This document shows, piece after piece, positions 11,874 through 25,400 of a DNA stretch of 64,000 nucleotides. The translations under genes were made by a program, and so were the position numbers. Source of the DNA: Reticulitermes speratus (taxonomy: Eukaryota; Arthropoda; Insecta; Blattodea; Rhinotermitidae); NCBI GenBank assembly GCA_021186555.1, contig JAJKFL010000005.1, positions 26,476,635-26,540,634 of the forward strand, given 5' to 3'. Positions within the stretch are counted from its first letter, which is position 1. Every line of letters starts with the position of its first letter. The notes under the pieces are model-generated. The model made no database searches, had not been told where the DNA came from, and worked only from the letters and a program-made list of their open reading frames with translations.

Positions 11874-11896
11874 CCCCCCCCCCCCCCCCCCCCCCC
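11874..11896 (+). repeat. Run of 23 C
   Basis: Uninterrupted C run following CGGGAACCGAAATCA. Similar in length to the G run at 4,904 but with different flanks. Confidence 0.9.
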
Positions 11897-12610
11897 GAAT
11901 ACGAAGTATAATTTCTGATCGTCACAACTGAACGTTGAGTGTTAAGCTCTTATCCAGCGCGTTTGAAATCGTAGGATACAAGCTTTTGATTAATACTGTA
12001 CTTTCGTCAGACTTTATATATCCGCGCTAGAGCATACTGTTGGCGATACTAAAAACCACAGCGTTCCACATCAAAGCTCACTTTGAAGTCAAAGATTGAT
12101 GCCCGACTCTCCTCGCAAAGCATTAGTGGACAACATCAGCGCCAATGAATTTCGATGCCCACGATGCCCTGCATTTCCATACAGGCAGACCCATAGCAAT
12201 GTATGGGCTGTAGCACTCAGCGTTTTCGTCACTCAGTCACTCGTTCATTCAATCAACTTTGTAATCACATGTGACACATTTTCTCAGCGACGATGACTTT
12301 CTTTTATTTCACACAGGTCTAGTTTATTTATTTACTAGTGGAAAAATCCGATGAAATCCTAAGGGAAACCATTTATTTCGTGTTTACAATCCTCGTGATC
12401 AACATTTCAACTTTAATCGGACGTAAGTTTATTGTTATAAGAATTTTGTACAATTTATGGGAAATCCCTTCTAATTTTGTGATTTTTCCTCAGTTATAAA
12501 ATTGTGTTAGGTTAAATCTTTGTCCTTCAGATAGCGTAGTTTAAAACATAGAGATGTCACCTGTGTGAATATATGAAAATTAGTGTGATGTGAGATAGAA
12601 ACAACTTACA

Positions 12611-12647
12611 TGTTTGTATACGTACGTATGTGCGTATATGTGTACGG

Positions 12648-12678
<31 letters not shown>

Positions 12679-12782
12679 TACATGCATGCATGCATGTATA
12701 AGTATGTGTATATGTTGTACGCCTACATACTTCCATATCAGTGTTTCTATGGACCGTCTGATATATATATATATATATATAT
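12611..12782. repeat. TATG/TGCA and TA microsatellites
   Basis: Imperfect (TATG)n and (CATG)n from 12,611 to about 12,715, then (AT)n at 12,761-12,782. Open frames rich in MYVCM or IYIYI here are artefacts. Confidence 0.9.
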
Positions 12783-13007
12783 TTATGTCATATATTTAAG
12801 TGTAAAAGCATTTAAGTATAATAAATAGTTAAAATAACTTTAAAAAATAAAATATGTTGTAAGCATTGTTATTCGGCTTTCCACTGTAGTTCACCTTAAT
12901 CTGCGATTAATACCTCCATCTTTCCTGTTCAAATTAACATGCAGTTTGTTACAGTAAATTTAATAAATCAACACAACTTGAACAATTATTCATGGGAGAT
13001 GTTTCTT

Positions 13008-13055
13008 CCAACTAGCCACCTGTTTCGGCATTTAGGCCACATTTAGTCTAGCACG
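13008..13055 (-). ncRNA. Worn hammerhead-like module
   Basis: Minus strand CTAAATGTGGC...GCCGAAACAGGTGGC; stem II GGC/GCC and GAAAC remain, the CTGANGA part has decayed. Confidence 0.25.
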
Positions 13056-13224
13056 TTTATTTACGTAATTACTTATATATATATACTTATATAATATTTT
13101 TTTATTCATTAGCCAAATTTAATATTACTTACTACTTTCAGTAGCAGTAATACTTAATATTAGAAATTGGCGTTCTTCTTAATTGTAAGCGTTCATACGT
13201 CTTTTAATTTCACTTACACGTATT

Positions 13225-13466
13225 CACGTATGGTACTTAACAACGCTGTCAGTTGCTAATATTATACGTAGTATAACTTCAGTTATAGGTGAGAGAATGG
13301 ACATGGAACATATGTGGAATGGTGCTGACAAGGAACACCGAAGTACTTGGAGAAAAACCTGTCCCAGCGACACAGTGTTCAGCACAAAAGAAAATGAAAT
13401 TGCTTGGGGTCATACCCGGAACTTCGCGGAAAGATACCGGCAACTAACCGCCTGAGACATGGCACG
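13225..13466 (-). mobile_element. Second tRNA-derived SINE family, minus strand, unit 1
   Basis: Minus-strand head GCCGTGCCATGTCTCAGGCG, B-box-like sequence, and tail GACAGCGTTGTTAAGTACC at the low-coordinate end. A copy at 34,686-34,934 in unit 2 shows it predates the duplication. It lies about 40 bp from the unit edge. Confidence 0.6.
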
Positions 13467-13560
13467 GCCGTGTGCGCTTGTTCTTGATGTTTTATTGTCA
13501 GTCCTTTATGGTATACTGTACATCATGTTTACATAATTGATATTCTTGTTTATACAATCC

Positions 13561-13763
13561 TGGACCGTGGCGTGGCTGAGGCGGTTAGTCGCACAGCGGA
13601 GGATATGTTTCGAAGCCAGACCAGTAAGACTTGTGGCGGACAAAGTGGCACTGGGGCAGGTTTTCGTCTGTCGGTATCATTGGACCAATGCTTCATACTA
13701 ATCCTTCATCTACCACCGACGCTAAATAATTTTAACGATTAAAAACTTCGTTAAATAACACAC
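13561..13763 (+). mobile_element. tRNA-derived SINE, plus strand, unit 1
   Basis: Head TGGCGTGGCTGAGGCGGTTA resembles a tRNA A-box arm, with TTTCGAAGCC as worn B box, and tail CTTCGTTAAATAACAC, like the tail of the facing SINE at 13,225. Confidence 0.6.
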
Positions 13764-14199
13764 GTATACTGACTGAATACTACGGTCTGCTGCGTTCTGC
13801 GGCTCTTCCTCGCTGTTGTATCTGTTTACTTGTTGTTTTTATCCTATTCTTACCATTTTAGTACCCGCCAGCCGTGTAGTGTGTGGTAATGGATATCAGC
13901 AAATTCCGATTGCGTTTAAAGTGGGAAAAAAATAAGGGAAACATTACATTAAGAACTTCTTGCTTTAGTGTGCACATATCGAACATGATACCTTAAAGGA
14001 TTACATGGGAGAAAATAAAGTTTGGAACAAAAGCTGTAGAAAAAGTAAAACACAGCGCACCGTTTCCTGGAAGATTTACAGGTTCCGAGGTAACTGAGAA
14101 AGAAATATTACATTTCCTAACTTGTCTATTAAGCAAAAAGACTGATCCTCAGAACACACGCCAAGACTACAGAAATATTATATTAATTCAACAATTAAA

Positions 14200-14490
14200 A
14201 CAAGCATCCTACAACTTTGTGTTTCTGGGGAGTGGATGGGTGTTGATTTTATGGGGCTATCAGTAATTCTCTGGTTATACAGTCTCGAATGCTTGGTTGA
14301 TTAATGGGCGATATATTGGAAAGTATTTGGCAAGAAGCAGTCGTGGTCTAAGCAAAGTAATCTGTCGGAATTTGACTGGAAGGCCCGAGGAATGCACGAA
14401 ATACCGCAGTCTGATAGGCGATGACCCGGCCAGTAATCGAACCAGGTAAATACACGAGCACAAGTGTACAACAGCCGCTATACCAAACTT
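14200..14490 (-). mobile_element. Old tRNA-derived SINE, unit 1
   Basis: Minus-strand head GGTATAGCGGCTGTTGTACA and B box CCTGGTTCGATTACTGG, followed by a body of about 230 bp. Copies at 35,690-35,960 and 59,200-59,520 show that it predates all three P450 units. Confidence 0.55.
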
Positions 14491-16303
14491 TTCACTCCTC
14501 CAGTCTGCATTTATAAATTTAGATATGTGTGTATGTATATATGTGTGCATTTACTTATTTTCATATAATTTTACATAACTGCATATATAAAATCTGAGCT
14601 TATTTTCATAAATACAACTACTTTAAATATTTTAGGTTACGATAATGCATATTTGAGCACAGCTGTTAGCTTATCAGTGATAATTCCTTCTGCTAAACTC
14701 TTCTGATATTTGCTTGCTGCTAACATTTCAAATCTGTTCTTTGTCTCTCCAGAACATATTAGTCATTAAAAACATCTAAATACACATTAATGTTTATTTT
14801 AATTGGCTCAAGAGATTTATTTTGCTTCAGCAAACTTCTTAACATATCAATACTTATTGCTTTCTCATGAAGACATTCATTAATGTAAACATTCCGAACA
14901 ATGTATTCTCCTCCTCTTGACTACAGCCCTTTATTCAGAATCGTCAACAGTATTATTTGTGTGCAGCAAATGAAGATATTAACTGTGTGTTTTGTAGCTC
15001 CGCTTCCTCTTTCTTAGGTCTCAAGATGTTTCCTAGTATTTTCATTCTATTCATCCACTCCAGCTTTTCACAACTTCTCCGCCCATCACATTCACGGTAA
15101 CCCTCAGTCACTTCACATCTTTTTCTTCACTTACATTCCCTACAGGCTTCATTTGTATGGACATTCCTCGTAACGTCTGTTTCACATGATCTATTTGGTA
15201 ACAAATTCATTGCTAGAGTCATTTATTTTCTCCAAAGTTGTAATATTAACTTTTTAAATGTTAAGCCCATAAAGTATAATGGTTGCTATATGTAACACCT
15301 GCTTCAATGTGAGAAGAAGCTACACTTTGCTTATAAATCTGTATTTAGATTCTCATGTCTCTCAGCTCATAGCTAAATGCAAATTTGTCCTTGAGTTTAA
15401 TTAATCGCCACGCCATGAAGGTATAAGAGGGAGTGCTGTTACAGCTTCACACATTCTTAATCTCTGAACTCGGTGTGAGCAATCAGCCTAATGCTCCGGC
15501 CGGGGAAAAATTCCCCCGATATCAATTCTCAGTATATTCACCGATTATATACAAAGAGCATTAATGGATTGGTCTCCATAATGGGGAAGCATCTTTTTTT
15601 TCTGTGACGTAGGAAGTGAATTTTCTTTATTAATTAGATAAATTTCTGGACTTAAGGTTTTAAATATTTCTCGTTTTGTAGTATGCATTTTGTATTTAGT
15701 AGTGAATATAGTTGTCTTTTGTATTCTGCTGCGAATATTAACTTTGTGTTGTTTGCGATATGTAATTCCTTTCAATACACAGCTTGTCTAGCTGAAAGCA
15801 ATGGCACAATATGAACGGTGTGAACTTAATATTAATGTCATGCCAGCGCAGCCAAACGCCATGTATTGAAGTATATTACAATCGGTAATAAAAATATGGC
15901 GGACGCTCGAACTTGTCATTTCGGAGACAGGCTTTATGAGTTCTCCTGTGGAAAAAAAAATGCAGCTCTCGATCTTACATCCATTGCCAGGATACAAATT
16001 AATCACAGACTACTGAGTGCAGAATTTTCTGCGCGGACACGCTAAGTAGTACTTAGCCATACTATCTTGACCACTTGCAACGTAAATTTCGAATGCATTT
16101 TTCTTTCCAGTATTTAGTAGGCTTCATGAGATATTCCCTTAAATTCTTGTCCCTTTATTTGTCGTGATTCATACCCTTCAGAAAATTTAATACTCTGAAA
16201 ATTTGTTACAGTTGATAACGGAATTCTCAAATTTCTGTGTTAATAGGCGACTCTATCAAATCACATGATATATTCAAACTCTGTCACAGTTAACGCTGAC
16301 AGA

Positions 16304-16309
16304 TTTATT
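16304..16309 (-). terminator. Polyadenylation signal AATAAA, copy 1
   Basis: AATAAA on the minus strand, eight bases after the stop codon, inside a small palindrome made by GACAGATC and GATCTGTC on either side. Copy 2 keeps it. Confidence 0.6.
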
Positions 16310-16317
16310 GGGATCTG

Positions 16318-16428
16318 TCAACCCTCTCGGTCAATCATCTTGAACTTCAGTGGTGATACAGGAGTCCGGATCATTGTATGCTTGAACTTCATTTCATAAT
16401 CGTATTCAACCGTGAAGTTACGGATAAT
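16318..16428 (-). CDS. P450 copy 1, exon 11 (C-terminus, SRS6)
   Basis: Residues 495-530, IIRNFTVEYDYEMKF to FKMIDREG and TGA. TPVSPLKF is the expected C-terminal strand. The acceptor TTTTTCAG is strong. Confidence 0.93.
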   Translation of the reverse strand: MIRNFTVEYDYEMKFKHTMIRTPVSPLKFKMIDREG

Positions 16429-19400
16429 CTGAAAAATAGAATTGCAGATTGACTTATTTAGGAAAACCACGTTACAATTTATATAATTTGTCAGTGTGTC
16501 AGACGAAATGAAATTTGGATAATTCAAAATAATAAATCTGTTTAAATTATGAACAGCAAAGGAATAAACAATGGATATTGACATCGCAAGTCGAAAACGA
16601 GGACACGAATTAATAAATACGTTATTTCAGAATATGAACACATAAATTTCGATGTTATTGACTACTATATCAAATTACACCATGCAGTAAAGAGTCGATT
16701 CTGTGGCCTGCTGCATGAGCATAAAGTCTCTTTGTAGGTTACAAGCTTTTTCTTTTTTGATTCATACATAACCAAAATTTTAAAAAAATCGCCTAATAGA
16801 CTCGTTACTTCTGTCTTCACATCATTCTCCGTGTAAAAATTTGAGAATCGGGAAAGAATTTTCAAACGGTATTTGTTGGCGAGATGTACCATTAAAACGT
16901 TTTAAACAAACCAACTTTAACAACACATACAACAGAAAAATTACATTAACGCATTCCTGTGTATCAGCGCTGATTTCAAGTTATATCATCACAATAAATA
17001 TTTATCTTATCATAAACTGTTTTTGTTAAACGCTGTAGACAAAAATGAACCATACGCTTTATGTCAGTCACACTATGTGTGTAAGACAAAATATACTTAT
17101 AAACAAAGGCGAGCGAATGAGCCAGAATAAGAAAGCTATGCGTATATTTGTAACTCAAGAATTTGGCATTTGGTATTTATGTATTTATGTATGCTATAAA
17201 GTACGAACAGAAACTGGAATACAAAAGCAAGGCGTTTAATATTTTCATGTGTTTCATTTTTTATTGTATAGGACCTGAACACAGACACATGACCCCCAAC
17301 TTTGTTTCTAAACTCCTTAACCTCCTCATTACCCTCTTATTTTATCTGCTGCTATTTACCATCGATCGATCCTACTATTATTTGACCATATAACATTTGG
17401 ACTATTTTCTCGGGTCTGTAGGTCATAAATCATTTAATGTACCAGATTCGTTATTTAAATGGCGGTAGTTGATCGTAAGGTCAAACTTTCCACACTGTTT
17501 ACTGAACGAGGCAGTTTTTTAGCGTTTGCATAACAGCCTGCCACTTGGGCTAATCCTGAACCACTTTAAACCAGTCCAAATTTTCACACATTACTCTTTC
17601 ATGTACCTTTTAATACTAGGTTGCAGTTAGGCCTACGTCTGTGTCTCCTGATTCATCTCTTCATTTTGAGTTTTCCAAAAATGTTTGAATGAATTTAACG
17701 TCGCTTCTTTAGGTGCTACATGTCCCCATCTCGCCCTCCGTAACTTTACAATATTTGGTGGAGTGTTGTGTTGTGTGACTGAATTTGTCAATAAGTAGGC
17801 CATATCTCTATTCCTTACTTCCTGAGAATACGTTAAAATTCGGGCGTTTCATTGTAGACATCCTGTATTATGACGCCTCTCATTCTGCAGTTTTGTCAGT
17901 CCTGTTTTTGCTTTGCCTCTCGTATACCAAAATTACTGCCCGGCTAATTTCCCTCAAACATATCAGTCTGTACTTTTTCCATAGGTTGACAACCTGTTCC
18001 TGTCGCAGATAATTAAGCAAGGAAATATTACTTCAGACATTGACACACTGCGAATGTCACCGTACCTTCATCACCAAGGTTTCAATCTCTAGCTCAGCGA
18101 ATCTTCGGCCAATGCACATTCTTGGGCCGAAACCGAAAGGCATCATAACGAAAGGGTGTGCCTTGTTGTACTGAGGGTCGTCTTTTATCCACCGCTCTGG
18201 AATGTACTTGTCCGCCTTTGGATAAAACTTTTCCAGTTTACTCATCATTAGACTGGGAATCATAATGGATATCTGTAAGATAAGTGTGCATTTTTATATA
18301 AATTGCGCATCCTCAAACCTTCGATAAACTACGACTAATTGTGAGCCATTCACTGAAGTTTACTACATTTGGCATGACAATATTTGACTGGAGCTTCGCT
18401 TTTGTCAGTAATACAAAGATGACAATTGTGGAGACTTGTGAGAAGCGAAAAATGCTACATTTTTTGAAGCAAATGTATACGTTTTTGCATGTTTTAAATG
18501 AGAGCATAATGTTTTGAGTTTCGCTTTCAAATTCAGAGTGATTTGTAGAAACTTACCCCCTTTGGCACTTGATAATCAGCCAGAACCATGTCCTTGATTG
18601 TTTGTCTTTGATTTCCGACAGAAATTGCGGACATTCTGCAATACAAATAACGCTACGCTTACGAGGGGTTGACAGGCCACACCACCAGCTCCGTTAAGCC
18701 TCACAGGGCACACATTTATGGATGTAAAACAGTAAATGTTCTATTTATGTCTCCCATTTGTATTCAGGGAAAATTACGAGTGCACAATTAACCCTTCAAG
18801 GCCCAGTGCTTGCTTATGTGCCACCAGGTATAACATTCAGAACTACATTCTGCCCACAGAGGATAGTCATGTGTGTTGTATGAATATCAGAACAAACAAC
18901 GATTATTTCACTACAGAACATTACAATACTGGCTTTTATAACCTTGATCGATTCGTTCACTGCGGGGTACGAGCTGAACCTTTAAATTTAATTGAGGTTA
19001 TCTCAGTTTTTGCGAGGTCAGTGTCAAATTGATAAAACACAACACAGTATGATGTATAAAAGTATTTTCCTTTGAATTCTTTACCCTTCGTAGTACTTCA
19101 TCATACGTATTATAAAGGGTTTACAGAGGACAATAAACTTAGTTAAAACTGTTAACTTAAAATGATTCCACTAGGCTATATTAAAATTACTGTCAGGATT
19201 TGGTCGTCCCTGTTGCAGTATATGAACTGTCTGTGCTCCATCAAAGAACGTAAAATTTAAAATGTACTAAAATATAATTGAATCTCGTGTATGACACAAC
19301 TGTGTAAATTAGAATATATCTACGAAAAATGGAAATTTTATTTATTGTGTACAATATTATAGTTAATGTTCGGTATGTAGAATGTGACTGTAAGGGCTGG

Positions 19401-22400
19401 GTTCAAATGACATAGAAGTACGTCCGTATTGGTCATTTGTTTAGATAGAGAGTTTTCATAGATAATTTGTTGACCGTCTAAATACCTGTTTGCTTTTCAA
19501 GTCTTAGTTATTTGGCTGGTTGTTTAGTTAAATTTGTAGTGAAGGTGTGCAAACGCCGGACCGCGGACCTGGTCGTGACCGACACAGGATGAATGCTACA
19601 TAAAAAGATTTGATGAAAATATGACATATGTGTGCTGTTATTTACACTTGAAATATAAAAGTATCTCAGCTAAGTAGTAAAAGAGGAGTTTGGAAATAAA
19701 TTTTGAGTTCCAGCTTTTCTAACTTCTGTTTCGTATGTGCCCATAAATTCCTCCATGTACAAAGAAGAAACATAAACTGCAATTTCCTAATCTTGTATCG
19801 ATAAAGATATAAAGCCCTAGAGCGGATAGGATGATGATATAGCTTTTAAACCAAAATAATTGTCCACCCCGACATGTGGGATAATATTTCTGTGGTGCTT
19901 GTTTCTTGGATGATGATCATTCATTCACACTATTAACTTTACTTTTGTACACCTGTTAATCGTATATCAGAATGCTTTCATTCTTTCATCGTGTATGGTG
20001 TACGTGTAATTGGCTCGCCGGCTGCTGCATTAATCTGTAAGCTAGCTAGAGCATTCTACATTATTTTAATGGTACCTCATGGTTTCCTTGATGCACGCCT
20101 TCAAGTACTTCAGTTCATTCAGAATGTCTGCAGTAACTGGTTGATCCTTGTGAGGTAGATAATGCTGTATTTCTTCAGACAGTTTCTGCTGTTTGTCAGG
20201 ATTCTTAGCCAAAAGGTAGAGAACATTAGCAACGGAGTAAGAGGTCTGAAGCAGAAAACGAAAATTACGTCTGCAGCTGAGCTGTTCGTAGCGAAGTGTC
20301 GAGTGATGTAGATTCATTAAACATACTGTATTATGTTATGCAGTTTATTACATAAAATGTGGCCGAAACAGTTCACTTAGTTTTCTTATGTTAGTGAAAT
20401 TTGATGGTTTGCGATGGGCTTCACAGCCTTAGTAAATATATTTCTGAGGACTGGAGCTAAAGTAATTGGCTCAGAATCCTGTCCTTTGGCGGGTTTGTGT
20501 ATTTGCGGTGTTGAATACTCAAGGTTTGTTACAATGACGAAATGCATAAGACTGTCAAGCATGACGCTGCTATATAACTAAGTTTAAACTTCAATGCCCA
20601 AACATGTTTATACAGAAAAGTGGTCATCATCGTGCGAACGTTATCAAAATTGTGTATAATTACATGAATTGAAATGTTCAGTGGAATACCGATATAATTA
20701 ACATGTTATGTATGATTGTTGAGATAGACTTAAATTCTCTAGTAATATATCTACGTAATATAGATCATAGAAGTAGGTTTATTTGGCTTGCTATATTTCT
20801 ATGGACGCAGTACAATATCACTAAACTTCATATACATATGTACGTACACTGTGAATCTTATATGTGATGTGCTAGGAATTTTAACGCATGTAATCGTACA
20901 AGATTTTTATAAAGTACTCTCCAGATTATAACAAATTCTTCGTGGAAGCACGTTGAATTATTAATACTTTAAGGCACTGACTTATAGGCAAGTGTTTTAT
21001 TTGATGATTTTGTATTTTATCAGTTGTCTAAAAACAGCAGTGCTACGGATACTTAAGTTCAGACGGTTAAAATGACTTGGGCTAAATTTCACATTATATT
21101 CACCGTGCATCATGATAACAAATTACAAGGTTAAAACCAACATATGCACTGTATTTCCATTCCCAGCGTATGAAAATGCAGTGCATATGTTGGTTTTAAT
21201 CTTGTGATTTGACTTGGGCTGTTTCACATAAAAGTGAAATATTAAGTACTGTAGTATTTGGCAGTGCTATATCGATGGGTAGAATAAGAGAGGGTGAAAA
21301 AAATAGGATAAAGACGACGGCATGATGTGTGTTATTAACCTACATCATATTATAACGATGTTTAAATAAAAGCTAGTGACATGGATGGGTCATGTAGAAC
21401 TCAAGAGAAATGCATACACAATCGCATCAGCAATGTGAAGGACGTGCAACCGTGGAAGTTTGTGGCATGGATGAGGGGAAAACTGCAAATTCTCTCTTAA
21501 AGAAATTGAGTACTGCGTGAACATAATTTGGGATAAGGTCCAGTGACCATCTGTTGCTTATCGCAAATTCATTAAAGGGTTTCAACAGGCAGAAGAATTT
21601 CTTGCCCTTATGAACGATTTTGAGTTTCTCAAGAACCTTGCTCCACTTAGTAGATAGTGATTTATATAGTTATTTGGTTCATTGGTTGGTGTTTAGTTAG
21701 TTATTTGCTTCGTTGGTTACTTTGTTGTTAGTTGGTTGTTTAGTCAGTCAGTCAGTTAGTTAGTTAGTTAGTTACCGTATCAATACCGGCCCACATCATA
21801 TCCAGCGCCATAACCATCGCCGTCTTTGGGTCAGGATCTCTGATAAGCAGCTTCTCAAGCACTGTCAGTTCCCTGTCGCTGTCCTCTGGCATGGCCTTCA
21901 GTCGCTCCATGGCCTGGTTGGTGTACTTCAGAGCGAATCTGTCCAAAATGCAGTGGATTTCTACAATATCGTCATCAAAATTGCATGTGTACAAGGCGAC
22001 GTTGTGCAATTATGCGATGTCGCATCCCAAAAGGCCGTAACAGTAAAGGACTCCTAAGCATCCTGTTGTTTCCCAGATATAAATAGGATCTACTTCCTTC
22101 TGATTAACTGCATCTTGCTCGCGTCCCCGCATGACCATGCATAAAGTAAAGTATTGCACATTGCCGTTCTCGTTATAAAATTATCTATTCTTGTTTTGAC
22201 ACAAAATGTCTTTGTTTTATTTAGCACATATGGACCAAATTCACCTTCAGGGCTAAGAAACAGGCACTACGTCTAACCCATCGGAGTTTTTGATGATGAT
22301 GATTATCATGATATCTCAAAGTATATGTCATTAAATTACAGAATTATTAGTGAACAATGAATTTTAGAAAATTGAAGGATACGGTCTGCCCTCATTTAGG

Positions 22401-25400
22401 TACTGTCCTATCACGGGCTTGGAGCGACTGAGTAAAGAGACAAACATTTGTCAGGTTAGCCAGTGTCCAGCCCGAGACTTGAAGCTAGGGCGTCTACAAT
22501 ACACGGCAGCAGGACTATCCACTTGGCATTAACTTAGCATGTATTTATTTATGAAATCCAAGGTCAGTTCTCACTAATTTTTTAAACCCAGTGATAAATA
22601 TAGGTCTAAGTACCACATCCCGTAATATTCAAAACCATATAGTATTTTTTTCCACAAAATTCTCTTAATCACAACTGATTATTTCCCAGAACATAATTAA
22701 TTGGTTGGTCTTTTTAATGGATACAGGGTCTCTTTTGTCTGCGGTATGAACTGGAATTTATTACAAGTTCTATGATGAATATAATTCCCTTAGGTGGCTT
22801 TTCCTGGCTGTAACGTGGGTGAGCGGTTTCGGTTCGATCTCGATTCTTTTCAAATGAGACTTGTGGTGAACGAATTGACACCGGAAGCAAAGTTTTCCTC
22901 CTAGTATTCCGGTTTTCCTACTGTCATTATCATTCCACCAATGCTCCGTACTCATGCTATAGTAATAGTACTATTGTCAGAAAGACAAACGGACGAAGCC
23001 TGTAGACTTTCACACAAAGCAGTGCTCTTTCAGAGGTCAAGGAGCACTGGACAAAAAGTTGCTATCTCATTGTTTGCTTTATGAGTCTTGAAATAATGAA
23101 AGTTGTTACCTTCAGTCTTGTTCGCTGCCAGTGACTAATTTGTAATCCTTCAGATAGGAAGTTCGGTCTAAATTTGGGCATCGGCTTAACAGAGGATAAG
23201 ACGAAAAACTGATAAACGAATTTTTTGTTGTAGCGGTTAGAAAAACTACTTCAAATTCAAGAGGTACCGAGTCTGAATATAGGCTTGTAAATTTACTCAG
23301 GGGTTTGTGGTTTTATTCAGTCGCTTTTTAAAACATTAGAAGCATTTCCTACAGTAGGCCACGACAGAAAATTCTCATGTGACTTATCACTTTATTATTC
23401 AAATACCACAGTTGTTCCGATTTATAATCTATATCGTTGAACAGTCGTCTTTAATTAATCAGGAAACCAAACAAGAGTAAATAGTGAGATGTATCATTTT
23501 TCTCCAATGATGAACTATGTGTCGGAGCCGCTACCGGGGTGGCAGTTTAAATGATTTTACAGTGATTGAAATAGCTTGTATTGACATTGGATGTGATACA
23601 ACGTAGTTTTGTTCCCCTGAGGATGGTTTTACGTAAAAAACCGAAACATATGTAGAGGATTAATCAACACATATCAAAGTGAAAGTGAAGTACACTGTTC
23701 CTTAGGTTCTCCTAGAAACGCGTCTTAAGTTTCGACACGTGAAGATCCACAGAAAAGTGCAATCGATTTTGTTACGAAAGTCTTTGTCTTCGCTTAATAA
23801 ATCATATGGTTTTATATCATACGCACTCTGTAAAGACATCTGCAGCTTTCACAAATTTCCGCCATGTTGGTGAGCTGACGTATTTCCATACCGGGATCCC
23901 GTATTCCAATTTGTGTAAAGCGTCGAACTGTACTTCAATTAAGTCTATCATCTTCTGAGGCTCCGAATCTGGTGCAAGATTCGCGTCCAGGCATCCGAGA
24001 CGTGTATCCAGAGCAATGTACACAATAGCTGTTGAAATGTAAGAACTGTCATGTTATTTAGAAACGAAACTGATGTTCTGTACCTAGATAGGTAATGCAA
24101 GCAATGTAACTGATAATCCGTTTATAGTATATTGTCGGGAATAAGAAGTCTCAATTATTTGTTCGTCTGCTTGTCCATGACTATTAAAATATGAGGGTAG
24201 ATTAATGTAAACATCTTATAATTAATTCGTTAATGTCCTCCTCTATTACCCGATATTCTTGATGTACATATTTTAAGGAGTGCATTATGCAGGGTGTTTC
24301 ATGATGAATCTTCACACTTTGGGAGAACATTCTTCAGTTTAATTTACATTGATATGACGAAACATATTTGTATCAGAAGTCTAATCCTTTCGGAGGTAAT
24401 GACGCGAGAAAAAATGTAGTCTTTTTGTGGTTCCACGTACTTTGCCGCTTCTACATGATGTGTTGTTCATGCACTGCACATGTCCGTCATTGAGCTGATA
24501 GCCAAGCCAAGCCATGCAGAGGTGAATGTGCTGTGTAGAGTGCTTGGTAACTTAAGGCATATTTGTGTGAGACTAGTGCGAGTTTGTATGCTTAATCAGT
24601 GTCTTTATTTCACTCAGAGGTTAATTATGCGTTAATTACGGGTGTTAACATTAAAGAAACTACAAATTCTTCCTCGTTTTAATATGTATTTGGTACTCAA
24701 TAAGTGCATAACAGCTGTCATTCTTTAAAATTTATCTCGCCATTGTCTCCGTAACCGTTCGACGTCCGATGTAGGTATTTTTTGTTATATCTATGTATTT
24801 TAACATAAGGAACGTTCTCCCGAAGTATGGCAGATATTTTTCGAAATGCCTTTTATATTGTACTGGAGCGAAGTGACAATAAATATGGGATAAGGCGCAG
24901 TTTCTCTTGCGGGCCCGTGTTTGGTACTTATAATTCTTGTCTGACTGGTGCATTGAACCACAATTGCTGACTTGTGGTGATAAACAAAGGTTAATTCAGT
25001 GCAAAATAATATAGTCGCTAGATCTGAGTTAGGTAGGTGAAAAATTTTGTAATTTAGCTTTTTGAATTACCCTCAGACTTTGCGAAAATCAGGGTACCCT
25101 CCACTAGCAGAGTACCCATTAGCTTCTCAAGAAGGCCCCCGCTCCGGAGAGTTCGTTACAATCATAAAACTTCAGTTCAAAATATGGTTGTACTGAAGTC
25201 TGAATTCATGCAAGAATAAGGTATATGCTCAAATATTTCCGGTTTGAATTGAAACGGAAAATCGAAAGCTGGTAGTAAAGAGATTATGCTATTGTTCCTC
25301 ATACGATCCCTTTGTTGCAATGCTGTGCACGAACTGAAACTGAGTACGCCAGGCTTGATTGTCACTGTACGTCTGGTGTTAGGAAGCCTGGCAGTCTGCC

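Larger units (their letters stand above)
8992..13189. other. Intergenic spacer downstream of the P450 cluster
   Basis: Holds the purine/pyrimidine switch, C run and microsatellites listed separately. No gene recognised on either strand. Confidence 0.55.

Noticed and set aside
12610-12828. Overlapping frames rich in MYVCM and IYIYI
   Set aside because: Translations of microsatellites.
21938-21965. Longer exon 7 start including EIHCILDR (frame open further upstream to 22,009)
   Set aside because: No donor/acceptor pair restores the frame, and copy 2 has a strong TTTTCAACAG acceptor at the shorter start.
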